From: Anas platyrhynchos
Taxonomy: Eukaryota > Chordata > Aves > Anseriformes > Anatidae
Assembly (NCBI RefSeq): GCF_047663525.1
Contig: NC_092597.1
Span: 16,700,501 to 16,764,500, forward strand
Reading direction: 5' to 3'
DNA length: 64,000 nt
Below the pieces are notes generated by a model. It saw only the letters and a program-made list of their open reading frames with translations. It did no database searches and was not told where the DNA came from. The translations under genes and the position numbers were made by a program. Below are positions 1 through 12,768 of this stretch, piece by piece; the stretch's first letter is position 1; each line of letters begins with the position of its first letter.

Positions 1-902
1 ACGAAGCACTGGAAAACAGGACACAATATACCCCATTTATTAAGGCATAAGGTCAGAAATACATGGGAGATCAGCAAGACCAGAGCCCTTCAGTAAGCCC
101 TACAGACACATTCACATGCATCGCAGCTTCAGCTGCTACATTACATTAGGCTAATTCCGTGAGTACCATTTGTTTTTCAAGCTGTGGCAATGCACTGGCA
201 TTGTCTCCCAGAAACATGTCTCACACTCCTTTTCTGATGGGAACACACACACACACAAATTACCATTGTTGAAGAATATTTGTATCCCTTGCATAAAAAT
301 CACTAATTTCACTCATAACCCTGGATTTTAAGAGAAGACTTCCTCCTATTTTAATAAATAGCACAGATGCTGCCTAAGAAAACCCAGCAATACCACAACA
401 TGCCTCTTACTTTGTATGTGCCACCCTGCACAAGTTCACCAGATAGAGCTATCAGCTCATACAACGAAGTTTCAGCAAACTCTTCATCTCAGGCCTTGAC
501 AGTTTGAGAAATTAAGGTGTCATAGCTGCATCAAGGACAGAAATATTCCTCAACAGAACAGACTGATATTTCAAGCATTTTGCCTGTGCCATGGGGGATC
601 TGTGGTAAAAGACAGAAGGATAAGTAGGTAACAACTAATCAGGGATTTATTTAGATACAGAATGACTAGGTATAAACTTAAGACCACGGGTCACATTGTG
701 ACTTTGAAGAACAACAAGCTAACTCTTGCAATAGGATCAAAAAGACAGATCAAAACAGCCAAAAAGTTTCACAGACACTAGGTTAGAGAAAAGCAAATGC
801 AAGACGGCAACAATCAACTAAGTGACTGAAGTGTGAAATTAGACTTAAGTTTTGGGCTAGTTTGTTTTTGTTGTGTTTGTTTGTTGACCCTCCTCCTGCC
901 TC

Positions 903-926
903 AAAAAAAAAAAAAAAAAAAAAAAA
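903..926. repeat. A24 homopolymer
   Basis: An uninterrupted run of 24 A. No SINE or LINE body was recognised upstream of it, so it is annotated as a simple repeat rather than a retroelement tail. Confidence 0.95.
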
Positions 927-1719
927 GAGTTTAAAAGCTAGTCAATTACTCCACTGCTATGCTCAAGAATTTTCAATTGAAATCAAAGCCCTACGCCAAG
1001 TTTGACTAGACTTATTAGGAAGGCAAAATATTCATGCACTGCTGCTGGGCCAGTCCACAACAAATCAAATACTCCTTGATCTGAGTATTGGTCTCAGCCT
1101 CAGCACAGTTTGTCACACTCAGCTGACAGTGTTTATTATGTAACTAATGACACACTTACCTTGACCTATCGTTACTAATGCCTCCTTCCTGCTCTTCCAG
1201 GATACTTTAAACAAAGCCCATGAAAACATACTGATATTCAAAACAACCCAGTTGAGCAATTCTAAAGTCTCTTCCCTAACAAATTTTCTAGGTAAGTCCA
1301 CCCATGTTGACACTGTTTTTTCAGGTATGAAATCAAATGGTTTTGATATCATAAGCCCTAAAATAATTATTTTTCTGGTTACTTTTTCCCAAGATAATAA
1401 CATTTGGTTGATAGCTAATTCTAATTAGTTCCTACAAAATCACTTATTCAAGGACTGAACACCAATACCCAACAGTACACCATACTAACATGATATTTGG
1501 ATGGTGGAGGCCCAGCACCAGAAGTCTTGTAAATTTCACTGAGGAAACTAACTAGGCAGGAAGAACAACCTGCAAGTGTTTCAGTTTCTAGACACAACAC
1601 AGGCACTTCCTTTGCCCCTGCCTTGATAAGGCTCTAATGCAAGACCATTCTGTTGCACAGAAAGTGTTCTACTACATGGTAAAGTTACATTGCACTAAAG
1701 ATGCTGATTCCCTATTATT

Positions 1720-1737
1720 AAAAAAAAAAAAAAAAAA
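1720..1737. repeat. A18 homopolymer
   Basis: An uninterrupted run of 18 A in unique AT-rich sequence, with no recognisable element attached. Confidence 0.9.
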
Positions 1738-4700
1738 GCTTAAATTCACACAGGAGATAGCAGAGACAATTTCATCCTTCTTTGCAGCCTCATCTGTCCT
1801 GCCCTCAAGAAACAGCATGATCAACAACTGCTTAAATGTTTTCTTCTGACACTCTAACCCAAAGATAAGACTTGTGTATAAAAAGGCATGAAACTGCCCA
1901 ATTTACTTACAGAAGCTCTGTAGTTTTGCCTGTAAAAGCAGTGATGCTCTTTTGCCTCTCACCTCCCTAAATTTGAAGCCTTCAGTGTCAGCAGCTAAAG
2001 CAACTGTCTTCCCCGTGCAGTATTTCCATCAGCCTGATTTTGTGCATATATTCAGTGGCATACGCTGTTTAGCCTTCTGCCTTGTCCAAGCTAATGGTGA
2101 GAAGTCAAGTCATTGTTTGAAAAAAACAAAACACGCCCAACGCAAAACATTTAAACAAGCCGAGAGCACCTCACTTCTGTCCTCAAAAATCCTGCTATTA
2201 AGCTTCCACATTAATTTGATAATGAAGTTTATATTTGTTTCCCTAATCCTTCACATGGATAAAAATGCATTAGCCCTGTGAATCACAGGACGCACCAGCG
2301 CAGTGTTGTCTTAAACCCTGGGCTAGTTAAACGTTCAGGTGGTTGTCAGGGCCTGCCAAGTCAGCCGCACTGTTTATAGTTTCGTTCTACAGATACAGGA
2401 TTATTACATTTCAGACTGACAAATACCATACCCTGAAGGTTAGAGTGCTGTGACACAAATATATCCTGACAGGGCAGAACGGCTGAGCAGGGGTGGTCTT
2501 CAGCTTGGAGACCAGAGTTTCGGCTTCTGTAAGATTGCTGAAGCATTAAGTTAAAGGAAGAGCCATACATTTAATGAAACTGTTGCTTAAAAAGGAACTA
2601 TTTTTAGGAAATACTCAAATGCAAGAGTTCATTTGTTTAAGTAATACTCAAAACATTTTCTTAAGTTGATCTAAATGGAACAGAAGATGGATGAAGTTAG
2701 GATTTAACGTGGTTTATCTCAATGTATAATGTAATAGCTAGAAAAGTTACTTTTCTGATGCACAAAACCTGAGTTTCTGTCAACAACCGCAGAATGCACA
2801 AGCAAATACAACTTGATTGAGGAGAAACAATTTTTACACTGTCAAGGCTTTGTTTTTGCTAATCTCTATTTAACTCAAAAGCCCTATAAACACAGTTGGA
2901 AGGGATCTGTTAAAAATATATCACCCCACCCCTTCAATTAAGGGCTGAGAAGCTTATGACACATCTGAGACATCCAACAAGAATAGGGAAGAAAGACTTA
3001 ATGTTCCTGATATTTCTAAAGGTAAAAAAAAAGGCAGGTTTAAAAAAAACTTAAACCTTTCATGCCTCTGTTAAATGGATTTTATAGCAAGGACAGTCCC
3101 TTGCCTTAGCTGGTTTTATTCCTTTGTTGGTCATGTGTAATTAACTGCTTATTTTCACAAAACCTTACTACAACGTAAACATCACTGGCCTGATCATCCG
3201 CCCCACCCAGACCAGGCTCCACACCAGAGGACAGCAGCCATCTCCTCGAGGAGCCTTGTATCTGTCCACCAGGGCCACACCTCCAGTACCAACCTTCTCT
3301 GCACCAGCACGGCTGCAACGATCACCAGCTACTCACCCCTTTACTGTGTCTCTCCTAGAAACTGCAATGAAACCTGTTAGCAGGCATAACCCACGTCTAA
3401 AACCATGGAGAGATGTCCCTTTTTGGTAGGGCTGAAGGTCTCTGAGATGACATTATTCACCCACTTCCCTCCCTTCTGCCTTGGGCATGAAGCAATTAGC
3501 AGAAATGATCCCTGAAGCACTTGGGGAATACGGGGAGGAAGAGTAAGGGAAAAGAGCCAGTTGGGTTGGCTCGAGCCACTAATTTAAAACAATTTAAGCG
3601 AGCCTAGTTGGCTTCGCCCCCAGCGCCCACAGGACCCACTGCGCTGGGAGAGCAGCAGGAGGCACCACACAGAGCAAAAGGCACTCGGCAACAAGCAGGG
3701 CCCTGGAGCCCACCTGGCTGTTTGCAGGGTGGACAGCTGCCCTCCCTAAGGCTACTGGCACGTTCTACAACGACTGCCCCAGGGGAGGTGCACAGCCTTC
3801 TCCAGGAAGCATTAAATGGAAGCAGAGTGTGGGGTGACCATCCCAGCGAGCAGAGAGCCACCCACGTCACAGCATCAGGAAGAGGTGCCAGCAGAGGAGA
3901 GAGCACAGGTCCTCTCCGCCTCACCAACAGGGGAGACAAGGTCCGGCCCTGCACTCTGTACCCAGGCTGACAATCCCTGTACAAATCTCTTATTCACATC
4001 AGAGATGTATATCCCATCCTGGCGCAAGAAGCAGACCTGTAAATCCCACAGCACACAACACATTCACAGCATTTAAGGCTCGCAGATGGAGCATGTGCAG
4101 GAGGTTTTTCTGAACAAGGAGTGCTGGAACAACCAATCGGCGCGTGGGGACAACACGCGTCCTGCCAGTGACGGCTCTCAATGCAGGCAAGAAACATTTG
4201 CTGTAGCCTGAATACAGAAGTTGTACAGCTGTGCCAGCAAAGTGGTATGTTTATCCTTTAGGGCAGATTTGCTTTCTACAAACAGCCTGCGTTAGAATTG
4301 TATACATGTGGTGAGAGAGTTGAGCACTTCAATTCTGCATTGAACACATCAGTAAAATTGGCCCCATATAAGCTCTTTCCTAACTAAGTTGGGGGGCAGA
4401 GGGGACCAGGGAAGAACTGCTACGCATACACCAAGCAGTACGATTCAAATTGCCTGATGCATGCAGCTTTTCTTCTGTTTTAAGCAAAACCAGCTTTTGG
4501 CCAAACACAGTATTCAACAGCACACAAATACCTAAGTTTGCTCCAGTTTGTTTGAGCAAGTCTAATGCACGTACTCATACCACGCATTTAGAGGAATGAA
4601 AGCAAACTATTCTATTCTTCTTGCCCTCACCCGAGACATAAAACCTAGACACTCAGTCTCGGCCTAGCATCAGTTGTAAAGTTAAGAAATGAATCAAACC

Positions 4701-5589
4701 CTGGGGATTTAAACGTATATATCCCCTTATGCAAGAGATCTGGCTCACCTCTCGCCTAAAGGACTGTGCACAGTCACTGCTCGTTCTACAGAAGCATATT
4801 CAAGGTTTAAATATAATCTACAACAAAAAGAAATGCTGTAAACAGAAAGCAAAAGCAAATTAGTAATTCAGACCTATGAACCACTGAAGTATGGCAAGAT
4901 GCCAGCATGTCAAGGTGCTTTGACATATTTTTTAAGAAGTAATCCGTAGCCAGCATTTTTAGAGTAAGCAAAACGGCTCAGTACAAAACTGAAAGCATGG
5001 GGTATACTTTAATAGCCAGACTTTTGTTTATGTTCGCTACAGGTTTAAACAATAGCTTTCCTTTGCCGCTTGGAAGACTGCTGCTCAGTTTTCACAGCCA
5101 TTCTTCTGTCATCTCCACTAATCATACAAATCCCGTCAAACTCCTGACTTAGCCTCAACAAGTATTAGGGCCACGAGTATTTCTTTCCAGTTCCCAGGAG
5201 CAGCCGTGTAGAGACACAATGTTTGTTCTATTATTATTATTTTTTTTAAATAAACAACAGGAAATATTTAGGGAAGCAAGAAAATATAATCATCGCTCTG
5301 AAAGCATTGTTCTGTATGTGGCCTCGTCTAACATACTTGTCAAAGATACCAAAAGGATGACGATTAAAACAAAAAAGTCTTCATTCTCGTTAAAAGCCCC
5401 GACTTCCTGACTCGCCACTTCCTGCTCTCCTCCCTCTCGCCCTCATCCCATGCCACCCGTGGCAAATCACACTTGTCCTCTTCCCAAAGGTCTTCCAGAG
5501 GCACCAAGGATCGCTAAAAATAGTGCAGGGAAGGCCTTAGATGACACACCTGGCGCAGAAACTAAAAATAATCTCCCCTCGGAGCAGAC

Positions 5590-6870
5590 ACCCGCTACGG
5601 TCGGACAACAGAGGATTCCCGAGAGCCAAACCCGCTCCCCCCCAGCCGGCTGGAGGGGCAGCAGCTGCCCTGGGGGCACCACCACAATTCCCCTGCCCGT
5701 GTCCGTGAGCACAGCCCCGAAGCCGAGGAGAAAGGAGGCGGCGAGCCGCGCTCCGTGCTCGCAGTTCGCAGCGATCTTTGTTCTGCACGCCGAGGACCTG
5801 CCAGGCGTTCCTGCGAGCAAAGAGAGAGAGAGCAGAGCCCGAGACAACAACAGCGGAGCGGGGCTCGGCGGCACAACAATGGGCCATTTGAGACAACACC
5901 GCCCGCAGCAAGCGCTGCCGCGGGCCGGCCCCGCAGCGGCTGTCACGGCGAGCTGCCCCGCAGCCGGGCACGACCCCGGGGGCCGGAGCTGGAGCCGCTG
6001 CGGCTCCCCCCGGGGCTCCCGGCCGTGCCCGAGGCCCCCCCCCACCCCCCCATCCCCTCCCCGCTCCCGCCGAGCCCCCCCGGCAGCCGGGCTGCTGCCC
6101 GCCGAGCCCCTTTTGTTCTGCTTGCCGGCCGGCGGGGGGGCGCTAGGACCCGGCCGCGAGGGGAAGGTGCCTACCGCCGCCCGGCTCCCCGCTCCGACCC
6201 CGGCTCAACTTCACTTCTTGCTCCCGCGGGGGGGGAGGAGGAGGGGGGGGGGGGGGGAAGAGCTCTCCCGGCGCAACCCAGCCTGCGCGCGCCGCCCCCA
6301 TGGTGATTGGTGGAATGAAAGGAAGGCACCGCCCCGCCGGCCCGGCTCCGCGCTGCGATTGGCGGAGCGGCGCGTCTGTTACTTAAAGAACTTTTTCCTC
6401 GCTAGCAGGTTCGGTTGAGGCAGCGCTTCGAGCACCCCCCCCCCCCCCGGTGCTGTGTGTGGGGGGGTGGCTCTTAAAGGGGCCGCACCCCTCCGCCGCC
6501 CTGCACGGGAAGCAGCGCCGGGAGCCGCGTCCCCCAATTCCGGGGGTCCCTCCCCGGGGAGCAGCGGCACCTCCGCGGCCCCTCCGCCGCCCCCGGCCTG
6601 GGAAGGGCCGGCCCGGCTAAAAATAGGCTCGGCGGCCGCTGGCAGGAGGCTCCCGGCGCTGCGAAGCGTGAGTCAGCACGGCCAGAGGCGGGCGGCGCCT
6701 CGGGGGCAGCGGCTGCGGGCGCTGCTGGAAACTTGGGGGGGGGTCGCTGAGGCCCGAGGGGGCGGCGGGGGAGCTGCGAGGCTCCCGGCGCCACGCTCCG
6801 AGCGATCGTCGGCTTCTAAAGCACGCCCGTGGGGCTGGAGAGGGTCAGGAGGGTGAAGCACAGGCGCTGG
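5590..6870. promoter_or_regulatory. CpG island 1 (probable promoter)
   Basis: Base composition changes sharply to GC- and CpG-rich sequence with many homopolymer C and G tracts (for example near 6034-6048, 6240-6256 and 6436-6451). Two ATTGG motifs (inverted CCAAT, NF-Y type) sit near 6304-6308 and 6358-6362. No TATA box is obvious at the island centre. This is the profile of a broad housekeeping vertebrate promoter. Direction is not settled: CCAAT boxes read on the minus strand suit a leftward gene, and ZFAND6 would run leftward if human gene order holds. A + strand GTGAGT splice-donor-like site at 6668 also allows a rightward transcript. The long open frames here are a by-product of GC-rich sequence. 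Confidence 0.75.
6617..6678 (+). promoter_or_regulatory. MEF2/TATA-like site followed by AP-1/NF-E2 (Maf-type) site
   Basis: Positions 6617-6626 read CTAAAAATAG, an exact match to the MEF2 consensus and also usable as an AT-rich TATA-like element in otherwise GC-rich DNA. Positions 6668-6678 read GTGAGTCAGCA, which contains the AP-1 core TGAGTCA and fits the extended NF-E2/NRF2-small-Maf pattern. The first six bases of that motif also form a perfect GTGAGT splice donor on the + strand. Motif matching only; occupancy and direction are unknown. Confidence 0.4.
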
Positions 6871-9800
6871 TGTGCAGGGACGTGCTGGGTTTGTGCTGAG
6901 CGAGGGGGAGAGGAGAAGTCCTTCACAGGACAGTTCTTGCCTCCAGGGACACGCTGGAGATGCCAGCCCCTGCTCTGGCTAGGGCAGCTGGCTGTGCTGC
7001 CATACAGCCCCTCGCTTTCCCAACGCTGGTTAGTCAAGCTCAAACAGCTTAGCACGCAGTGGTTCCCACCGAAAAGAACAAAAAACACCATCAAGAAGGA
7101 CAGCTGATTCCTCCAGAGCAGGCACGTCACCTGTCCCGTGCTGCCTTCTCTTGTAGGGCGATCTATCGCCCCGCAGAGCCAAACAGAACTGGAAAGCAGC
7201 AGTTCGTACAGCTGTTAGGTTAATGAGCACAAAGCATTGCAAGACTGGAGTTAACTTTAACAAGATTTACATAACTTCCCCCGCAGAACCTAAAACGAGC
7301 TGAAAGAACCAGACGTTAACCCTTACACTTGAATCCTGCGCTGTACGTGAGCCAGGACTTCAACAGTGCTTTAGGAAGTCAGCCGGCCCCCTGAGGAGAA
7401 CTGTGGGGCCGCTTGCAGGACATTGCTGACCAAACGCTATCAAAGCAATCAAATGCAAGCACATGGTTCATGCAAATAAAACCCACCAGGAAAGCGTCCT
7501 CCAAGAATCTCAGTGACCAATCTTGGAAAGCTTCAGTGCAGCGCACATTAACTTTAGGCCCATAAAAACAATGTCAGAAGTCACCAATCTTATCACCAGA
7601 GCTGCCCAGTAATGGCAGAGGACATGACAACCCTAAAGTCATCCCTGTTGTTTGGGTACTTTCAAAAGGAAAAACAACAAAAAAAAAACAACTATGTATT
7701 AACCTGCAACTGTCTGGCTCTGTGTGCTATTAAAGAAGTCTAACCACCTGGCAACTGCAACAGTGATGAAAAATAACTTTTATCATTGAACAACGCAACT
7801 CATACTTCTGTTAAACAGGCAGCTAGCAGCTCCTTATCACTAAAAGGGAGAAGTTTCATTCCTCTTTCTCCCCATCTTTCCCCTCCCAGCCATACAGCCT
7901 GGCCTACTGCCTTACTACAGCTCTGGTGCTCATCAGCCCCTTCCATGCCCCTCTGACTCACTGATCTGGCAGGAGCTTGGCCAGCTTCTGATAAGCAAGA
8001 GCATGGCTCACCCAGAGCATCCAGGAAATGGCAAAGCAGATTCTGCTCTGTTCAAGACTGACCTCCTAGATTTCTTAGTCCCTCCTAAAAAAAAAAACAC
8101 ACACCACTGTCTTACTAAGAATGCTCCAGGAGTAATTTGCTACCCTCGCAGAAGTAATAGAACCCAAAAATCTGTTAAATAGGGGATCAAAACTACGTTC
8201 ACAGTTAGCCCTGCCTCATTGAACCAGAATTCCTGGGTACACACATCTACATTTACATGTTGGAAATCTAAATATATATAAAAAAGCTACTCAAGTTGTT
8301 ATCCCATGCTGAAGACGACCTAGTGGAACTGAACACTAAAAAGCCCAATTTATAAGCTCAGTTTCTGCACACAAGTAACCTATTTTCCCTGAAAACACAG
8401 GCACATTTGGGAGGAAGTGCAGAGGCATCATTTTTAGGTCTGGGCTCAAGTTAGGCCAATATCTTACAATATCTTTAGTAACACACAAAAACATGAAACA
8501 GCAGATTGCAGCTGCGAGTACACTAAACAGGGAAGCTTTGACAGCAGCATAAAAAAGATTCGGTTTGCTGCCACTGAACTTTGCTCTGAGGACGACAACA
8601 AGAGAGAGCACCTGACTCTCATTTGACTATTGTAATCATGGAGCAGCTAAAAGCCCATTTGTTCTGCAATCTTACATATACAGCAGACAGCAAGTTTGGA
8701 GGACTTGACAGCTCAAGAGATCAAGAACAGAGCCTTTCATCTTTAAGTCACCAGTTCAAACAGAGACCAGAATAGTAGCGATCAAAAGCTACATGTGATG
8801 GCTGTTCGGGGATTAGATAAAGAGATGGCTACTGGCTCTCCAGTTCCCAAAAGATCACTGTGAAGCACACCAGCTTTCCTCACAATTTGCACCTGTTTTT
8901 CACCGTCTTGAATACAACAGCACTTCTGGATTTTGTACACGTTAATAAGTAGCACAGTAACAGAACTGGTGCTTTCACACACTGAACTTGTATTGTAGAA
9001 AAGGACTTCACCCTCTCCTTGTCAATTGTGTCAGCATTACAGCACGTGCTGATTTTTCTTTAAACAATTACAGCTCTGTCTTTTAGATTATTTATTATTA
9101 TTAGAGATAGCTTTAAGTTGAATATTTAGCTTCTTATTGTTTTTGTATCCTCAGATGTTGCAATACCTGTTTATAAACTCCAGTTCCCATGAACTTGCTG
9201 TATAAGATTTTTTGCAAGTATAGAAATTTAGAAGCACATAAGCATAGGAATTTCATAACTTTGCCATTTAAGAAACAGCTCTGAGAAGTTGGCAATCTTT
9301 TTTTTTTTTTTTTAATCAAACCTGAACAAACTGCCTACATACAGAAGGAAAACCTCTGCATGATAAAATAAACATTCCCTTTTGTATTCTTACACATTCT
9401 TCAATATATCAGTGTGCAGTTTCTTGAAAGTCACTTAGTGGTAGCCTCTTTCCAGCCTGCTTTTACTTTAAAGAGTCTGCAAAAAGTACCTGGAATTTCA
9501 AGGCAGGACAGGCAAGATGAAAACAAGGTCTCAGTATGTGTTGACTGAAGGTTCTGAAGTACAGGTTTGTTGCCCTCGTACAAATACCACTACCAAAAGC
9601 AATCTTCTACACTACCCCAGCAAAACAAAGCTCCATACTTGTGGTAGCATATTACTTCGTGAGAATAAAGTTGCTGGTAGCAAGCCAAAGTCCTAGAAAC
9701 TTCAGTATCCTTAGCAGCAACTAAGGAGGCCCTTGCATACAAAGAATTCAGCTTGCTACTCCAAGAGTCTAGAGAGTGCAACATACCAGACTGATGAGAT

Positions 9801-11749
9801 TTCAGTAAGCTTGAAGAACTTCCTGAGATTTCTCTTGCTGCTTTGAATCCAAGATGTATTACCGCACTGTGATAATCAAATCTGGAAATAACAGAAAAAG
9901 GTACATGTGGTAAATATCAGGTCTTCATCAGAGAGGGCTGGTTAGTTGCCTGGATAACCGTATTTACGCACCCAACATTCCCCTGGAAGTTCAGGCAACT
10001 ATCTCAAATCACCCAAAGGTTAGCATGTTAAATTCCAACTGCTTCCTTCTGCACAGAGAATAAGCCATTAAGAAAATAACTTTCATTTCCTCCCCCCCCT
10101 CCTTTTTGTTCCACTCTTATCTCCTGGCTTATAAAGCTGCAAAGCCGTAATGAGTCTTAATCACTCAGCAGTCACCATATTGCTATTATGACTTTTTTTT
10201 TTTTAATATATGTATTTTTAAGATTGGAATAGGGAATGACATGTTGTTCAGCTACACAGCTGAGGACTCCAGTGCCAGATGCCACGCATCACTCTCTTCA
10301 GAGCACTTGAGAAGGGATCCAGACATTTTGAAAGACTTTTCCTTGTCATCAGGTATCTCTTGGGTAGAAAAAAATGCTGATTTCCACTGAATTTAGCATG
10401 CTCCAAGAACATCTATATATAATCTGTAATACTCTTTGTAGTTTAAATCAAGTATCTTGAACGCAAGTCAAAGTCTATTCAGTACTTAATTAAAAGAAAA
10501 AGGTAGCTGTACAACTACTAACTGCCAAGAAAACAGAGCTGGAAGTTTGTGCACTTACAATTCTCTCAGAAATCAAACTAATTTATACAGCTATTACAGA
10601 AGGACACACCTTTGCAGAAACAAGGATTACCTTTATCTGTAACCACAGCAGCTTTTCACTAGTTTGTGTCAATGCTACTCCCCTCCTGATAACTTGCCAT
10701 TATCTCTTTCAAGCTATTTGTACAAGGTTTTGTATGTGCCATCTGACATCCTAAAGTAACAAAAACCTGAAAGGTAAACTTACATTCTTACACTCTCAAA
10801 AGTGGTCTGTAACATGCAAGTTTTTTGTATTTGTCAACAACTCATGATTAGTCAAGAGGTAAGTTTATTTTAATCTGTTGTTATTTTAATATGATTCATA
10901 CTTTTCTAAGACAAAAGTTATTTTAAGAGGATCCTCAGAAATACATACATAGAAGAAGTTCTTCGCTACTGAAGACACTATCTGGAAAGCAGTACAATCA
11001 AGGAATTATGCCACTGACGTGTCAAGGATTTGATACTCACTATCATGAGGAACAAAAATTCCCCCAGAACACACTGTTATTTTGGCCAGAACAAATACAT
11101 ACGAGGCAAGAGCCAGGCCCCTTGTTCTAGGCCAAGGGATAATTAATATGAAGAACAGGTGTAGGCACCCCAGCACTAACTAATCAGGCCAAATTCAAAG
11201 AGCAATGCTAGAAAAGTTAAAGGAGACACAGGAAAGAGACTAAGGAATTGACATATTTGCTTCCTCAGTCGCTGAGTTACCATCATCCACGGTTCAGAAG
11301 AGGATTAGCGCTCTGCGAAAGGAATTATTTACGATGACATCAGACAAAATCATTTGCTTAGAAGCAGGAGGAAGAGAGGAGCTGCTTTATTTATTTTTTT
11401 TTTTCCCCTGGAGTTCATAGGGCAGCTCACAAAGCTGCACCCTTCCTTCTGCGACGCACACAGCCAGCCTGGCCCAGCGAAGAGGAGGGCAGGGACCCTT
11501 CGGAGAAGGAAAGAAAGCCAGCACGCTGCCTGCAACTCTTATGCAATGACACCCATTATAGGGCAAGCCTGAACAAACATCCAGGGAATGGACTTCAGAG
11601 CACAACTGTGAGCTCCACGTCGGTCCGCGGAGGGGGCGAAGGAGCTGCCCTTGGTTTTGCTGAACGCCTCCACCTTACGTCAGCACATTTGGTGGAGGCT
11701 TCGCCGGTAGCAGCAAGGAGACAAATATTGGGTTTTTATTTCACAAGAC
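6871..11749. other. Non-coding stretch between the two CpG islands
   Basis: Mostly AT-rich unique sequence with short chance open frames on both strands. It holds a T16 run at 9298-9313 and several shorter A or T runs. No exon with a recognisable product, no RNA gene and no interspersed element was identified. If both flanking islands start the same leftward gene, this would be an intron for transcripts from the distal island. Confidence 0.5.
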
Positions 11750-11791
11750 ACCCCCCCCCACACACACACGCACACACCCCCACACACACAG
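11750..11791. repeat. C run plus (CA)n microsatellite
   Basis: A run of C at 11751-11759 passes directly into CA dinucleotides interrupted by short CG and CCCC stretches. It lies on the left shoulder of CpG island 2. Confidence 0.9.
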
Positions 11792-11879
11792 TCCTTCGGG
11801 GGCCGTGGATGCCCGCAGCCCTTATCTCTCGCTCCAGCCTTTTTATTTATTGTTTTTTTTTTTTCAGAGCCCAGAGCGA

Positions 11880-12760
11880 GTTCAGCTCGGTTAAACCCAG
11901 CCGTGCTCCTCGCCGAGCGCCACAGGGACGCCGAAAACGAACTTTTTTTCCTCTTAAAAACACCAAAAACGCTGACGAGACGGCCCCTGCCTCTAACGGC
12001 GAGGACTCCCCGAGGGGCTGGCAGCGCCCTGCCCCGCGGGGAAGGCCCTGGCGGCCGGGGGCAGCCCTCACCCCATCGGGGGGGCTCCCAAACGCCTCAC
12101 GACCCCCCCAAATCCCCCCGACCACCGCCCCCCCCCCCCCAGCACCCCCCCAGCACCGGCCCTCAGGCAGCCGGGCGGGCCCGCAGCCCCCTCACAAGGA
12201 CACCTCTGCCCCGGGAGGGCTCCTGCGCACGCAGCCCGGCGGCCCCGCGAGGGAAAAAAAGATAAAAATAAGGAAAAAAAACGGTCCCGAAGTAGCCCCC
12301 CGCCCCGCCGCGCTCCCCTCACCTGCCCGCGGCCCCGCTCGCTCCTCACCAAACTTTCTTTTTTTTTTTTTTTTTTCCTCTCCGCCTGCCCTCTCCCTCG
12401 GAGTGACGCGGGCGGGCGCGGATTGGCGGCGCCGCGGAAGGGAGGCGGTGGTAGAAGGGGGGGTTTAGGGGGGGGGGCGGCGCCTCAGCGGGTTGTGTAC
12501 GGCGAGGAGACGGCGGCGACGTGAAACGCAGGATGGGATTTAAAGGGGCAGCGGCCCGGCACCCAGGGTGTCCCCCCCCCCTTGCGTCACGGCACCGGTC
12601 CCCGTTAACCCCCCCCACCCCCCCAAAACCGCGGGGCCCTGAGGCGAGCTCGGGGCTGGGGGTGGGGGGGGGGGGGGACGGACACGGCCGGGGCCCCCCC
12701 AGCTCCGGGCTGCTCCCTTCAGGCCGGGCCGCGGCCTGGCTGAGAGGAGGCTGAGAGGCC
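11880..12760. promoter_or_regulatory. CpG island 2 (probable promoter)
   Basis: GC- and CpG-dense DNA with long C or G tracts (near 12129-12140, 12467-12477 and 12660-12677). An ATTGG motif at 12422-12426 reads as CCAAT on the minus strand. Next to it, near 12403, is a TGACGC (CRE-half-like) motif. On the minus strand these would be followed after about 100 bases by a CAG/GTGAGG splice donor at 12323/12322, giving a coherent leftward promoter and first-exon arrangement. It resembles housekeeping promoters. Assignment to ZFAND6 rests on human gene order, not on coding sequence seen here. Confidence 0.75.
12317..12440 (-). other. Putative minus-strand promoter and non-coding first exon (ZFAND6 5' end?)
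   Basis: Read on the minus strand, a CCAAT box (12422-12426) and GC-box-like sequence precede a possible start region near 12350. A strong splice donor follows, with the last exon base at 12323 and intron starting GTGAGG. In human 15q25.1 the gene next to BCL2A1 in the opposite direction is ZFAND6, which has non-coding 5' exons and codes for an A20/AN1 zinc-finger ubiquitin-binding protein. The transcription start is a guess and the downstream exon has not been found, so the symbol is left blank. Confidence 0.35.
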
Positions 12761-12768
12761 GCCCCCTC

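Larger units (their letters stand above)
1..5400. other. AT-rich non-coding stretch, no gene recognised
   Basis: No open frame here has family-like sequence or convincing splice borders; those present are short and overlap on both strands. The stretch holds homopolymer A runs, a short CA run near 241-256 and a (TTA)n/T-rich patch near 5230-5250. From human gene order it could be 5' intronic sequence of a minus-strand ZFAND6, but no ZFAND6 A20-type or AN1-type zinc-finger codons were recognised, so this is synteny-based inference only. Confidence 0.5.

Noticed and set aside
3604..3984. Overlapping 120-126 codon frames on both strands in a locally GC-rich patch
   Set aside because: Two opposite frames of equal length with no family match point to composition, and CpG density is too low to call a promoter island.
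5450..6418. 322-codon + strand open frame across CpG island 1
   Set aside because: Runs through CpG-rich DNA where stop codons are rare, overlaps equally long frames on the other strand, and its Pro/Ala/Gly/Arg-rich product resembles no protein family.
11608..12468. 286-codon + strand open frame across CpG island 2
   Set aside because: Compositional artefact: homopolymer C/G and T runs encode Pro, Gly and Phe tracts, with competing frames on both strands.
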